Below, in pieces: positions 45,686 to 54,525 of a stretch of 59,355 bases of DNA (position 1 is the first letter of the stretch; every line of letters starts with the position of its first letter). The notes under the pieces are model-generated. The model was not told the DNA's origin, searched no databases, and saw only the letters and a list, made by a program, of their open reading frames with translations. The stretch comes from CAYJBH01 sp964370605 (GTDB taxonomy: Bacteria; Bacillota; Clostridia; Oscillospirales; Ruminococcaceae), in contig CAYJJX010000016.1 of assembly GCA_964370605.1 (NCBI GenBank), positions 1 through 59,355 of the forward strand, written 5' to 3'. Both the position numbers and the translations under genes were made by a program.

Positions 45686-46251
45686 CTTTTTTGAAAAAAC
45701 ATCTTCTTCTTTCAATGTATTTGATAACTCTTGCACTTTGGGCAGTCGCGATCATAGTGAATCTTTTGGTCGATATTGTGACCGGCGCGCCACAACAATC
45801 GTTGTCGATTGAAGATTTTGAACTGCATGACCTTGTGGTTGCCGACACTGAAACCCTTTATGTTACCGGCAACGATCCACAAATGATTTATACAAAAGAC
45901 GGCATTGAGAGTATATATTACCGCCTTGCCGAGCCGGCAAGCGGTGTGGTCTGTGCATACTATCTCTATGACACTGCTCAAGATTTTTCTAATCAAAAGC
46001 GGCTTTTCCCGAACTTTGGCGAAAGCCAAGAGGTGCTGTACGTGTTTCCGCATGGGATTGAAGGGATACGTCTCGATATCGGCAGCATTCAGGGAGAGAT
46101 ATATCAATTTGAAGAAATAGTGCTTAACGGCAGTGTATCTATTCAAGAGCGTATCGTTCCGACGAATCGTCAACTCGCTCTGATGATTTTTATGCCGATC
46201 ATTGCATATAGTGTTGTAACTATGTTTTTTATGAGAAGAGGAAATGAATAA
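45682..46251 (+). CDS. Two-helix membrane protein of unknown function
   Basis: 189 residues: an N-terminal membrane helix (about 8-30), an extracytoplasmic beta-rich domain with FELHDLVVADTETL and LRLDIGS-like GIRLDIGSIQG, and a C-terminal helix (about 163-182). No known domain. It overlaps both neighbours (ATGA at the start), and the ribosome site GGGGAGGTGGG is strong, so it is firmly in the YfhO operon and may be a partner subunit. Confidence 0.75.
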   Translation: MTFLKKHLLLSMYLITLALWAVAIIVNLLVDIVTGAPQQSLSIEDFELHDLVVADTETLYVTGNDPQMIYTKDGIESIYYRLAEPASGVVCAYYLYDTAQDFSNQKRLFPNFGESQEVLYVFPHGIEGIRLDIGSIQGEIYQFEEIVLNGSVSIQERIVPTNRQLALMIFMPIIAYSVVTMFFMRRGNE

Positions 46252-48793
46252 AAATATGCAGAAGACATCAATAGCGGACAACGCCGTATTCAAGACGGCA
46301 ATGTTCAGCCTTGCCATGATGTTTTTTGTCTGCATACTTTTCGGCATGGCACCGTTTGGTGACAACACCTTTTTAACCGGTGATCTGAACAGCCAGTATA
46401 TCAACTATTTTGCACAGATGCGCAGTGCGTTCTTAGAAGGCGATGGAATATTTTACAGCCTGCAAAAAAGTCTCGGCGGAAGCATGTTCGGAATCATTGC
46501 GTATTACACCGCAAGTCCTTTTGTGCTTTTGTATGTGTTGGTGCATCCATATTATTATGGTCTGCTAACGACGGTAGTGGTAGCGATTAAGGTGGTGCTC
46601 ATCTGCTCAACCATGGCATTTTTCTTATCGAAGAAATTGAAAACGCAGGACGATCGGGTAGTGCTTTTGTCGCTAGCCTACGGTTTTTGTGGCTTTGTGT
46701 TTATCTATATGCAGAATATCATGTGGCATGATGTGATTATACTTCTGCCGATAGTATGCTATGGCGTCGATGTTTTGATCGAGAAGAAGCGGCCGTTTGT
46801 TTATATTTTTGCGCTGTTTGCCGCCATCTTTGTCAATTTCTATATTGCGTATATGGTCTGTATCTTTGTGGTGTTATACTTCTTTTACAATTTGTTTTTG
46901 ATAAAGAAACTCTCGATAAAAGCCGGATTTGCCCACTGTGTTAGGTTTGCGACCGCCTCGTTACTCGGAGGCTTGATGAGTGCGGCAATGCTTTTGCCTG
47001 CACTTGCCGACATTATGCAGAGCAAGGGCATTGGTATCGGAGAACCGATACAACTCACCACCGAATTTGAGCCATGGAAGTTCGCTGCGCGCCTTTTGCC
47101 GTTCGGTTTTGATTGGAACAATCTCAGCAACGATCTGCCAAACGTCTATGCTGGCGTCATAACGATAATGCTGGTAATAGCCTTTTTTACTGCGCGATAT
47201 ATCGGACGAAGGCGAAAAGTCCTCTCGCTTATCATGCTGGCGCTGTTGTTTTTGAGCATGTGGAGCACCGACCTGATGCTCATTTTTCATGGCTTTACCG
47301 AACCGGTATGGTTTACCCACCGTCACTCTTTCCTATTCGTTTTCTTCCTCTGCTATCTTGCCGCCACTGTATTTGTTAAGGGCAAAATATATATAAAAGG
47401 CATAGTGCTAACCATCCTTTTGACGGGTGGTATACTGGCCTGCCGCTTTCTTTTTGAAGAGAGTGTATACACTACCAATCGCCTTTTGTTCACGGTGGCT
47501 ATTATTTCAATAACCGCAACATTGTTGGTTTTTCACTCTTTTGCAAAAAGGAAAGTGATACGAGAAACGATAGTCAAACTGATGGTGGTGGCACTTATTG
47601 CGGAACTGCTAATAAATATTTTCTACATCCAAGTTCAGTTTGAACAGTATCCCAACTCAACCTATCAATCGTTTATTGTCGACAATACAGCCTTGTTGAA
47701 CAGTGCAGAAGAATTGGAGGGCAACGACGATTATCGGGTGGAGAAAAACTTTATTCGAAGCCTCAATGACAGCTTTTTACTCGACTACTACGGAATAGCA
47801 CATTTTGGCTCTACTCAAGATACAAATGCTTTTGACTTTATCAATCGGATGGATCTAAGCGGCGTGGGCGTGCCGACAACAGAATATCGAAGCGATGCCA
47901 GCAATATCTTTTCCGATAGTGTGGTTGGAATAAAATATCTGTTGGTAGGCACAGAGGAGCCGATTCCGCAGGGGTATGTGTCGACCGGAATCAGCAAAAA
48001 CGGAATCGAGCTATATAAGAATCCATATGCATTCCCGATTGTGTTCTTGTTGCCTGAGGCAGAGAGTTATGACACCGTAGCCACCGACGATATAGGGTAC
48101 CAGTATGAAACGTTCGCAATACTTGGTGGAAATCCGACGCCGGGTCTTTACGATTCCCTTGGCGAGGTTAACCTCGATGCGATGGAAGAACTCTCACAGA
48201 TCCTTTGGGAAAATTCTGCTGAGGTGAACCTTTCGAGAGGTGGGATCTATGCGGCAATTACCTCGGAACGTGACGGCATGGCGTTTGTCAGCATACCATA
48301 CAGCGAATATCTGAATGTGACCGTCAATGCACAGCCGGTTGTCGCCCAAAGTGCCTTGAGTTATCTTGTTGCGGTGCCGATAACAGCAGGTGAAAATATT
48401 ATAGAAGTGACCTACTGCCCACCGATGTTGTTCGAGGGGATTGTGATAAGTGAGGCGGCGTTCTTCTTTGTACTTCTCTGGATGCTGGTGGTGAAAATTC
48501 GGGATCGCCGCAAAAAATCGGGTGAAGTTCAAGCGATAAAAACAGACGCTACACATCGAAAAGAGACCTATAAAAAAAGAAAAAACAAATCGATAAAAAC
48601 TCATGAGCCGAAAGTTTCAAAGCAACAGTCGACACCGCTCGACACTCAAGGGGAAACGATGCCGCACGATATGACAGAAGATCCATCCACCGAAATAGAG
48701 CGGCAAGAGAGTGATGAGGTCAAAGACGGTGAAACACAAACACCCGATCTTACGGTTGAGGAGGTAGAGAATAATCAATCAGACGGCGCATAA
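46244..48793 (+). CDS. YfhO-family membrane glycosylation protein
   Basis: 849 residues with about 13-14 membrane segments, an outer C-terminal domain and a long, charged cytoplasmic tail (about 775-849, KKRKNKSIK and Glu-rich). Early motifs are TGDLNSQYINYF, SLGGSMFG and QNIMWHDVIILLPI, all typical of YfhO. In Bacillus YfhO is a multi-membrane GT-C enzyme that uses an undecaprenyl-linked sugar to glycosylate lipoteichoic acid. The GT2 enzyme at 6675 is the type that makes such a donor, but the link is not proven. An ATG four codons later (46256) is an alternative start. Confidence 0.9.
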   Translation: MNKNMQKTSIADNAVFKTAMFSLAMMFFVCILFGMAPFGDNTFLTGDLNSQYINYFAQMRSAFLEGDGIFYSLQKSLGGSMFGIIAYYTASPFVLLYVLVHPYYYGLLTTVVVAIKVVLICSTMAFFLSKKLKTQDDRVVLLSLAYGFCGFVFIYMQNIMWHDVIILLPIVCYGVDVLIEKKRPFVYIFALFAAIFVNFYIAYMVCIFVVLYFFYNLFLIKKLSIKAGFAHCVRFATASLLGGLMSAAMLLPALADIMQSKGIGIGEPIQLTTEFEPWKFAARLLPFGFDWNNLSNDLPNVYAGVITIMLVIAFFTARYIGRRRKVLSLIMLALLFLSMWSTDLMLIFHGFTEPVWFTHRHSFLFVFFLCYLAATVFVKGKIYIKGIVLTILLTGGILACRFLFEESVYTTNRLLFTVAIISITATLLVFHSFAKRKVIRETIVKLMVVALIAELLINIFYIQVQFEQYPNSTYQSFIVDNTALLNSAEELEGNDDYRVEKNFIRSLNDSFLLDYYGIAHFGSTQDTNAFDFINRMDLSGVGVPTTEYRSDASNIFSDSVVGIKYLLVGTEEPIPQGYVSTGISKNGIELYKNPYAFPIVFLLPEAESYDTVATDDIGYQYETFAILGGNPTPGLYDSLGEVNLDAMEELSQILWENSAEVNLSRGGIYAAITSERDGMAFVSIPYSEYLNVTVNAQPVVAQSALSYLVAVPITAGENIIEVTYCPPMLFEGIVISEAAFFFVLLWMLVVKIRDRRKKSGEVQAIKTDATHRKETYKKRKNKSIKTHEPKVSKQQSTPLDTQGETMPHDMTEDPSTEIERQESDEVKDGETQTPDLTVEEVENNQSDGA

Positions 48794-48826
48794 ATTGCAG
48801 AATCAAGTGAAACTAAAAAAATATCG

Positions 48827-49522
48827 CTAGCCCTTGCATTTTGTTTTCTTTTTTGGCGGATCCAATTTGTCTGCCTCACAGTAAAGATAGTCAAGCGCAT
48901 CCGATAATGAGCCGAGACTGTCGATCAATCCCTCTTTGACTGCATCGGCACCGTCCAACACTGTGCCGACGTCCAGCACTAATTGATCGGTGTTGGACAT
49001 GAGTTGCGCAAATCTTTTTTCCGAAATGTTTGAGTGGCGGGCAACAAATCCGGTTATACGATTTTGAATTTCACTGAGATATTGCATACTCTGTGGCACG
49101 GCAAGCATGGTGCCGGAATGACGAACAGGGTGAACGGTCATGGAGGCGGTAGGGACAATAAAACTCCTTTTTGCCGAGACCGCGAGCGGTATCCCGATGG
49201 AGTGTCCACCCCCGAGCACCAGCGTCGCGGATGGTTTTCTGACCCCGGAAATCAATTCGGCAAGTGCCAGACCTGCCTCGACATCACCCCCAACCGTGTT
49301 GATGATGACAAGAAGTCCGTCAATTTCCGGATCTTCCTCGATGCTCACCACCTGCGGTATGACATGTTCATATTTTGTGGTTTTTTGCGCTTGAGGTGCT
49401 ATGGTATGCCCTTCAATCTGTCCGATAACGCTCAGACAGTGGATTGCCCGTCGACCTTTCGTCTTGAACACCGAACCGTTTTCAATATCATCTGAAATAT
49501 TCTCTCTTGCATCTTGATCCAT
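48827..49522 (-). CDS. ClpP-class protease, TepA/YmfB-like
   Basis: A 231-residue serine peptidase of the ClpP/crotonase fold. It shows GLLVIINTVGGDVEAGLALAELI, the nucleophile region GGGHSIGIPLAVSAK and MTVHPVR with the His; an Asp lies further on in VLDGADAVKEGLID. In Bacillus the homologue is linked to protein export and spores. The C-terminal tail is basic (PKKKTKCK). The start ATG follows AGAAAGG by 8 nt. It is convergent with the YfhO operon. Confidence 0.9.
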   Translation of the reverse strand: MDQDARENISDDIENGSVFKTKGRRAIHCLSVIGQIEGHTIAPQAQKTTKYEHVIPQVVSIEEDPEIDGLLVIINTVGGDVEAGLALAELISGVRKPSATLVLGGGHSIGIPLAVSAKRSFIVPTASMTVHPVRHSGTMLAVPQSMQYLSEIQNRITGFVARHSNISEKRFAQLMSNTDQLVLDVGTVLDGADAVKEGLIDSLGSLSDALDYLYCEADKLDPPKKKTKCKG

Positions 49523-49610
49523 GTTTTTTACCTTTCTTTTTATAGTGGTATCGTTATAATATTCTTGCCGAAAAAATGCCGCTCATGCACTCAAATTGCA
49601 TCAACTTATC

Positions 49611-49639
49611 TTGACAAACCGACATAAATCTTATATAAT
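49611..49639 (+). promoter_or_regulatory. Consensus promoter of the pyr operon
   Basis: Perfect TTGACA (49611-49616), a 17-nt spacer and perfect TATAAT (49634-49639). Transcription would begin near 49646 and give a leader of about 210 nt before pyrC. Confidence 0.85.
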
Positions 49640-49811
49640 ATATTAAGCCTAATGAATAATTAGTTATTCACACGGATGCTATATGTTTGTTGTGAAACCT
49701 GCTCAATGAGCGGATTTTACGACATTGAATAAAGAACAAAACAATAAATGGGTGCCAAACATTGAACTACACCGACCATAACATCTCGGCCGACGGCGGT
49801 TTTTGCAGTAT

Positions 49812-49857
49812 TGACAGCTCTTGCAAGCGTCACGGACATACCGTGGACGCTTTTTTT
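49812..49857 (+). promoter_or_regulatory. Antiterminator/terminator switch in the pyrC leader
   Basis: The terminator is AGCGTC-ACGG (49826-49835) with CCGTGGACGCT (49841-49851), one bulge, loop ACATA, and seven T residues (49851-49857). An alternative hairpin TGAC-a-GCT (49812-49819) with AGCGTCA (49826-49832) uses the same 5' arm, so the two are mutually exclusive. This is the architecture of transcription attenuation for a pyrimidine operon. A separate weak hairpin, CC-T-GCTC with GAGC-GG, lies at 49698-49713. No clear PyrR-binding consensus was seen. Confidence 0.7.
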
Positions 49858-51093
49858 ATGAACGCCAAGATTTTTGTAGCAGGGGATTTTATCGAAGGAA
49901 ATCTGCTTCAAAAAGATGGCAAAACATTTTTTTGCGATGTTCCTCCTCTGGGGGTACAGGTTATCGACTGTACAGGAAAATATATTTTACCCGGTTTTGC
50001 AGATCTGCATGTGCATCTGCGTGAGCCGGGATTTGACTATAAAGAAACAATTGCCACCGGCACAGCGGCAGGGCTCGCCGGAGGGTATACTTTGCTCTGC
50101 TCCATGGCAAACCTCATTCCGGTGCCGGATAGCGAAGAAAATATTAAAATGCAACTGGAAATCATCGAGAAAACTGCCGGCTGTAAAGTCATTCCCTATG
50201 CCGCAATCACGGTTGGTGAACTTGGAAAAGATCTGGTTGACATGCAGGCGCTCGCGCCCTATTGCATTGGGTTTTCCGACGATGGCCGAGGGGTGCAGAG
50301 TGAAGAGATGATGCGCAGTGCCATGGTGCAAGCAAAAAAACTCAATATGCCTATTGTGGCACATTGTGAGGTCGGAAATCCGGGCGAATCGGGTGTCATA
50401 CATGACGGTGAATATGCAAAGGCAAATCGCCTGCCGACCATATCGTCCGCCAGCGAATACGGAATGGTTGGACGTGATATACGGCTTGCATACGAGACGG
50501 GCGCCCATCTTCATATATGCCATGTCTCGACCGCCGAAAGTGTCGATTTGATCCGTAAGGGAAAGGCAAAAGGTGTCCATGTCACGGCAGAGACCGCGCC
50601 GCACTATCTGCTCTTGACCGATGATGACCTTATGGACGAAGGACGCTTCAAGATGAACCCTCCAATACGCTCCGCACGAGATCGCGATGCGCTGATTGAG
50701 GGAATATGCGACGGCACTATCGACATTATAGCAACCGACCATGCCCCGCACAGTGCCGAAGAAAAAAGCGGTGGACTGCTTGGCAGTAGCTTTGGAATCG
50801 TAGGCCTTGAAACCTCATTCGCAAAACTGTACACCGAACTTGTAATGACCGAAATTATTTCATTGACCAAACTGGTCGAACTGATGGCGATTCGACCTCG
50901 TGAGATATTTGGTATCAAGGTGGGGATAACCGACGGCGGAACGGCCGATTTTTGTGTGATCGACACCGAAGAAAGCTATATCATTGATTCAAAAAAATTC
51001 CTTTCAAAGGGTAGAGCCACACCGTTTGACGGTGACAAGGTGTTTGGTCGAGTGCTGTACACGCGATGTGCGATGAAGAGGACACAAGGCTGA
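49858..51093 (+). CDS. pyrC: Dihydroorotase
   Basis: It cyclises carbamoyl aspartate to dihydroorotate in pyrimidine synthesis. Metal ligands are visible as DLHVHLREPG, HCEVG, HICHVS and ATDHAPH, with the active Asp in the last. About 411 residues when started at ATG 49858, which matches the natural N-terminus MNAKIFVAGDFIEG. That ATG lies right after the terminator U-run and has no Shine-Dalgarno site. A TTG frame at 49762 would add 32 residues encoded by the hairpin region and is probably not real. First gene of pyrCKDFEBI. Confidence 0.93.
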   Translation: MNAKIFVAGDFIEGNLLQKDGKTFFCDVPPLGVQVIDCTGKYILPGFADLHVHLREPGFDYKETIATGTAAGLAGGYTLLCSMANLIPVPDSEENIKMQLEIIEKTAGCKVIPYAAITVGELGKDLVDMQALAPYCIGFSDDGRGVQSEEMMRSAMVQAKKLNMPIVAHCEVGNPGESGVIHDGEYAKANRLPTISSASEYGMVGRDIRLAYETGAHLHICHVSTAESVDLIRKGKAKGVHVTAETAPHYLLLTDDDLMDEGRFKMNPPIRSARDRDALIEGICDGTIDIIATDHAPHSAEEKSGGLLGSSFGIVGLETSFAKLYTELVMTEIISLTKLVELMAIRPREIFGIKVGITDGGTADFCVIDTEESYIIDSKKFLSKGRATPFDGDKVFGRVLYTRCAMKRTQG

Positions 51094-51213
51094 AATGATT
51101 TTCAATTTAACTTTTCAAATGCAGAGTTTTGATCTATACAAACAAAATGTGTTTGCGTTTTGCCACATAGTGGCGCAATTGGACAAAACCTCAGGAAAGG
51201 AATGTTTATAGAC

Positions 51214-51939
51214 ATGATACAGACGAAAATGAAAATAGAAAAAAATGAACGCATTGCGGACGGTGTGTTTCGCATGGTACTTCTTGGCGAGTGTGGCGAG
51301 ATGAAGCCGGGACAGTTTGTGAATATAGCGCTCGATGGGTTTTATTTGCGACGTCCGATTTCGGTCTGCGATCAAAACGGCGACCGAGTGACAGTCATTT
51401 ACAAGACCGTGGGCGAAGGCACCAAGGCCATGTCGCGCCTTGAAAACGGAGAGGAACTGTCTGTTTTGTGCGGTCTTGGCAACGGTTTTACAGTAAAAGA
51501 CACTCTAAAACCACTGCTCATTGGTGGCGGCGTGGGTGTGCCCCCTATGCTTCTGTTGGCGAAGGCGCTGGCACAAAAAGGGATAAAAGCCACCGCTGTT
51601 CTCGGCTTTCGTTCAAAAGGTGACGTGTTTCTGGAAAAGGAACTTCTTGAGTACTGTGAGGCAATATATGTAACTACCGAGGACGGTAGTTACGGCACAA
51701 AAGGATTTGTGACCGATGTGGTCAATGGCTTAGAGTTTGATTACTTTTATACCTGCGGACCGATGCCGATGCTTCGAGCCCTTGCAGCACTTTCCGCCGA
51801 TGGACAGCTTTCGTATGAGGAGCGCATGGGTTGCGGTTTTGGCGGTTGCATGGGGTGCAGCTGTAAAAAGACAAACGGTGATTATGCACGGATCTGCAAG
51901 GAAGGTCCGGTTTTCGATAAAGGTGAAATAACGCTGTAA
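51214..51939 (+). CDS. pyrK: Dihydroorotate dehydrogenase electron-transfer subunit
   Basis: The FAD and 2Fe-2S subunit that passes electrons from PyrD to NAD. About 241 residues with RRPISVCD (flavin binding), IGGGVGVPPM (nucleotide binding), YTCGPMPM, and the C-terminal iron-sulphur motif CGFGGCMGCSC followed by a last Cys in ICKEG. The ATG at 51214 is 12 nt after AGGAAAGGA; the ATG at 51202 overlaps the site. It precedes pyrD, its partner. Confidence 0.95.
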   Translation: MIQTKMKIEKNERIADGVFRMVLLGECGEMKPGQFVNIALDGFYLRRPISVCDQNGDRVTVIYKTVGEGTKAMSRLENGEELSVLCGLGNGFTVKDTLKPLLIGGGVGVPPMLLLAKALAQKGIKATAVLGFRSKGDVFLEKELLEYCEAIYVTTEDGSYGTKGFVTDVVNGLEFDYFYTCGPMPMLRALAALSADGQLSYEERMGCGFGGCMGCSCKKTNGDYARICKEGPVFDKGEITL

Positions 51940-51969
51940 AGCGGTCGCATGAGAAAGGAATGGTTTCAG

Positions 51970-52890
51970 ATGAATCTTTCAGTCAACCTGTCAGGAGTGA
52001 CGCTGGAAAACCCTATTATAGCCGCATCCGGTGTTATCGGATATGGTTATGAATTTGCCGAGATTTTCGACATAAATCTGCTTGGTGGAATCTCGTTCAA
52101 GGGAACAACGACCGAGCCACGATTCGGCAATGCTACTCCTCGCATTGCAGAGACTGACAGCGGAATGCTCAACAGCGTAGGACTGCAAAACCCGGGACTG
52201 GAACAGGTGATAAAAAAACAACTGCCACAGCTGTTTGAGGCATATGACAAGGCTATAATTGCCAACATATCAGGGTTTGCGGTAGATGAATTTGTCAAAC
52301 TGGCGGCCGCTTTTGACAAGATAGAGCGAATCGACATCATCGAACTGAATATCAGCTGCCCGAACGTACACGGCGGGGGAATGGCATTCGGTAGCAATCC
52401 GGAACAGGCGGCGCTTGTGACCGAGGCGGTCAAAAAGGTAACTTCAAAACCGTTATATGTGAAACTTTCTCCAAATGTTACCGATATTTCAGCTATTGCA
52501 AAGGCCTGTGCCGATGCCGGAGCAGACGGTCTGTCTTTGATAAATACGCTTCTAGGTATGCGAATTGACTATCGTACCGGTAGGCACATTCTTGCCAATA
52601 AGACAGGGGGACTTTCCGGTCCTGCAATTTTCCCGGTGGCACTTCGAATGGTTTATGACGTGGCGTCGACGGTGGACATTCCGATAATCGGTCTCGGCGG
52701 AATTGACAGTCCCCAAAAGGTGATAGAAATGATGTCGGCAGGCGCGGCCGCAGTACAAATCGGTGCGGAGTTCTTGACCAATCCTCAGATATACAAACAG
52801 ATCGTCGAAGGTCTGCCGAGCATTTTGAACGAGATAGGAATAGATGATATAACTAAAATAACAGGGAGGACATTATGCAACGTGAAGTAA
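51970..52890 (+). CDS. pyrD: Dihydroorotate dehydrogenase, type 1B catalytic subunit
   Basis: The FMN subunit that oxidises dihydroorotate to orotate. About 306 residues with NPIIAASGVIGYG, LNSVGLQNPG, NISCPNVHGGG with the catalytic Cys, VKLSPNVTDI and IIGLGGIDSP for FMN phosphate. The ATG at 51970 lies 10 nt after AAAGGA. The presence of pyrK confirms type 1B. The 3' end overlaps pyrF by 16 nt, which suggests tight coupling. Confidence 0.96.
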   Translation: MNLSVNLSGVTLENPIIAASGVIGYGYEFAEIFDINLLGGISFKGTTTEPRFGNATPRIAETDSGMLNSVGLQNPGLEQVIKKQLPQLFEAYDKAIIANISGFAVDEFVKLAAAFDKIERIDIIELNISCPNVHGGGMAFGSNPEQAALVTEAVKKVTSKPLYVKLSPNVTDISAIAKACADAGADGLSLINTLLGMRIDYRTGRHILANKTGGLSGPAIFPVALRMVYDVASTVDIPIIGLGGIDSPQKVIEMMSAGAAAVQIGAEFLTNPQIYKQIVEGLPSILNEIGIDDITKITGRTLCNVK

Positions 52891-53570
52891 TTATAGCCTG
52901 CGATTTTCCGAGCGAAAAGGAACTGTTTGACTTTTTGGATAAGATGCCGCAAAAGGCATTGTTTCTAAAAGTCGGAATGGAACTGTACTATGCTACCGGA
53001 CCGGATATTGTAAAAAAACTGAAAGCGCAAGGTCATCGAGTGTTTTTGGACCTGAAATTGCATGATATACCCAACACCGTCAAGTCAGCCATGAGCGTTG
53101 TGGCGACACTCGGTGCCGACATTGTCAATGTTCACGCAGGCGGTACAGTTGAGATGATGAAAGCGGCAATGGAGGGAGCAAACAGTGTTGCAAATCCCCC
53201 CAAGGTCATAGCAGTAACTCAGCTTACCAGCACCAGCGAACAAAGGATGAAGGATGATCTGTTGATTGATCGTCCGTTGACCGAAGTGGTCAATCATTAT
53301 GCTATGAATGCAAAAAATGCAGGACTCAGCGGTGTGGTGTGCAGTCCGCTTGAAGCCTCGGCGGTCAAAAAGGTTTGCGGTGATGACTTTATCACGGTAA
53401 CGCCGGGCATACGATTTGCCGACGGTGATGTAGGCGATCAGGTGAGGATCGCTACACCCGATAGGGCGGCAAAAATGGGGTGCGATTACATTGTAGTTGG
53501 TCGTGCTGTCACCGGAGCACAAGATCCCCTCGAGGCCTATGAGCGCTGTGTGCGTGAGTTTGTAGGGTAG
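52875..53570 (+). CDS. pyrF: Orotidine 5'-phosphate decarboxylase
   Basis: It makes UMP from OMP. The 231 residues include ACDFPS, FLKVGMELYY, the catalytic FLDLKLHDIPNT (Asp-Lys-Asp) and the phosphate-gripping VTPGIR and YIVVGRAVTGA. The length is normal for the short pyrF class. The start has GGGAGG 6 nt upstream and lies inside the end of pyrD. Confidence 0.96.
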   Translation: MQREVIIACDFPSEKELFDFLDKMPQKALFLKVGMELYYATGPDIVKKLKAQGHRVFLDLKLHDIPNTVKSAMSVVATLGADIVNVHAGGTVEMMKAAMEGANSVANPPKVIAVTQLTSTSEQRMKDDLLIDRPLTEVVNHYAMNAKNAGLSGVVCSPLEASAVKKVCGDDFITVTPGIRFADGDVGDQVRIATPDRAAKMGCDYIVVGRAVTGAQDPLEAYERCVREFVG

Positions 53571-53814
53571 ACTTCACGCATTTTTCATCGAATGATGTTA
53601 TAGTCAAATCACTTTGAAATCCACAAAGCTCGGCTGATACAACTCCTTTAGTTGCAGCTGCGTCAATCGGAATTTGTAAGCATTCCTCGCACAGACAACT
53701 TGTTAGATAGGCTTATACCGCTATCGAATTTGTACGAATCGATGAATAGTTCAACTATGAATTTTGTTAATGAATGACATAAAAATGAACAAAAATAATA
53801 GAAAGGAATATAAA
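53571..53814. other. Gene-free spacer inside the pyr operon
   Basis: 244 nt between pyrF and pyrE contain no supported gene. ATAGTT-c-AACTAT (53747-53759) and CAACT/AGTTG are small dyads, and two related segments ATCGGAATTTGTAAGCA and ATCGAATTTGTACGAA resemble a degenerate direct repeat. Other genes in the operon are nearly contiguous, so this insertion is unusual. Confidence 0.4.
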
Positions 53815-54447
53815 ATGAAAAAGGTAATTGCAAAACATCTTTTGGACATTGGCGCAGTTTTTCTTCGCCCTGATGAGCCGTTCACCTGGGCAAGTGGGAT
53901 TAAGAGCCCGATATACTGCGATAATCGCCTGACCCTCGCATTTCCCGAGGTGCGAGATGCTGTGGAGCAGGGTATTGCCGATGTGATATCGACAGAATTC
54001 CCTGATGCTGAGGCACTTTTTGGTACTGCGACCGCCGGCATTGCACATGCTGCGATCGCCGCAGACAGACTGGGACTTCCGATGGGATATGTCCGTAGCG
54101 GCTCAAAAGATCATGGTCGTCAAAATAAGGTTGAGGGTCGACTTGTCAAAGGACAAAAAGTGGTAGTGGTGGAGGATTTAATATCCACCGCAGGAAGCGT
54201 AATCGAAGTTGTCAACACGCTTCGTGACGAGGGAGTAAAGGTGCTGGGTATAGTATCTATTTTCACCTATAATCTTCAAAAAGGCATCGATCGACTGAAA
54301 GAAGCCGACATCGTCAACCGCTCATTAAGTGACTTCGAGACACTCTCAGAGGTTGCGGCAGAGAACGGATTTATTGCAGATGGCGACATTAAGCGACTTG
54401 AGGCATTCCGCCGAAACCCTTCTGACGAAAGTTGGATAACGGCATAG
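53815..54447 (+). CDS. pyrE: Orotate phosphoribosyltransferase
   Basis: It joins orotate and PRPP to form OMP. About 210 residues with the substrate segment WASGIKSPIYCDNR, GTATAGI and the PRPP-binding VVVVEDLISTAGS. The ATG at 53815 follows AGAAAGGA by 7 nt; the earlier in-frame TTG/ATG codons are not preceded by a site. It continues the pyr operon after the spacer. Confidence 0.95.
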   Translation: MKKVIAKHLLDIGAVFLRPDEPFTWASGIKSPIYCDNRLTLAFPEVRDAVEQGIADVISTEFPDAEALFGTATAGIAHAAIAADRLGLPMGYVRSGSKDHGRQNKVEGRLVKGQKVVVVEDLISTAGSVIEVVNTLRDEGVKVLGIVSIFTYNLQKGIDRLKEADIVNRSLSDFETLSEVAAENGFIADGDIKRLEAFRRNPSDESWITA

Positions 54448-54525
54448 CACTAAATGTCCCATGAGTATATTCATTGTTCGGTGACAGGAAAGGACACAAC
54501 CCTCGAGAAAGGAATGTTCAAAAGT

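Noticed and set aside
49762..49857. N-terminal extension of pyrC from a TTG
   Set aside because: The added residues are encoded by the attenuator hairpins, the TTG has a poor ribosome site and the family N-terminus begins at 49858.
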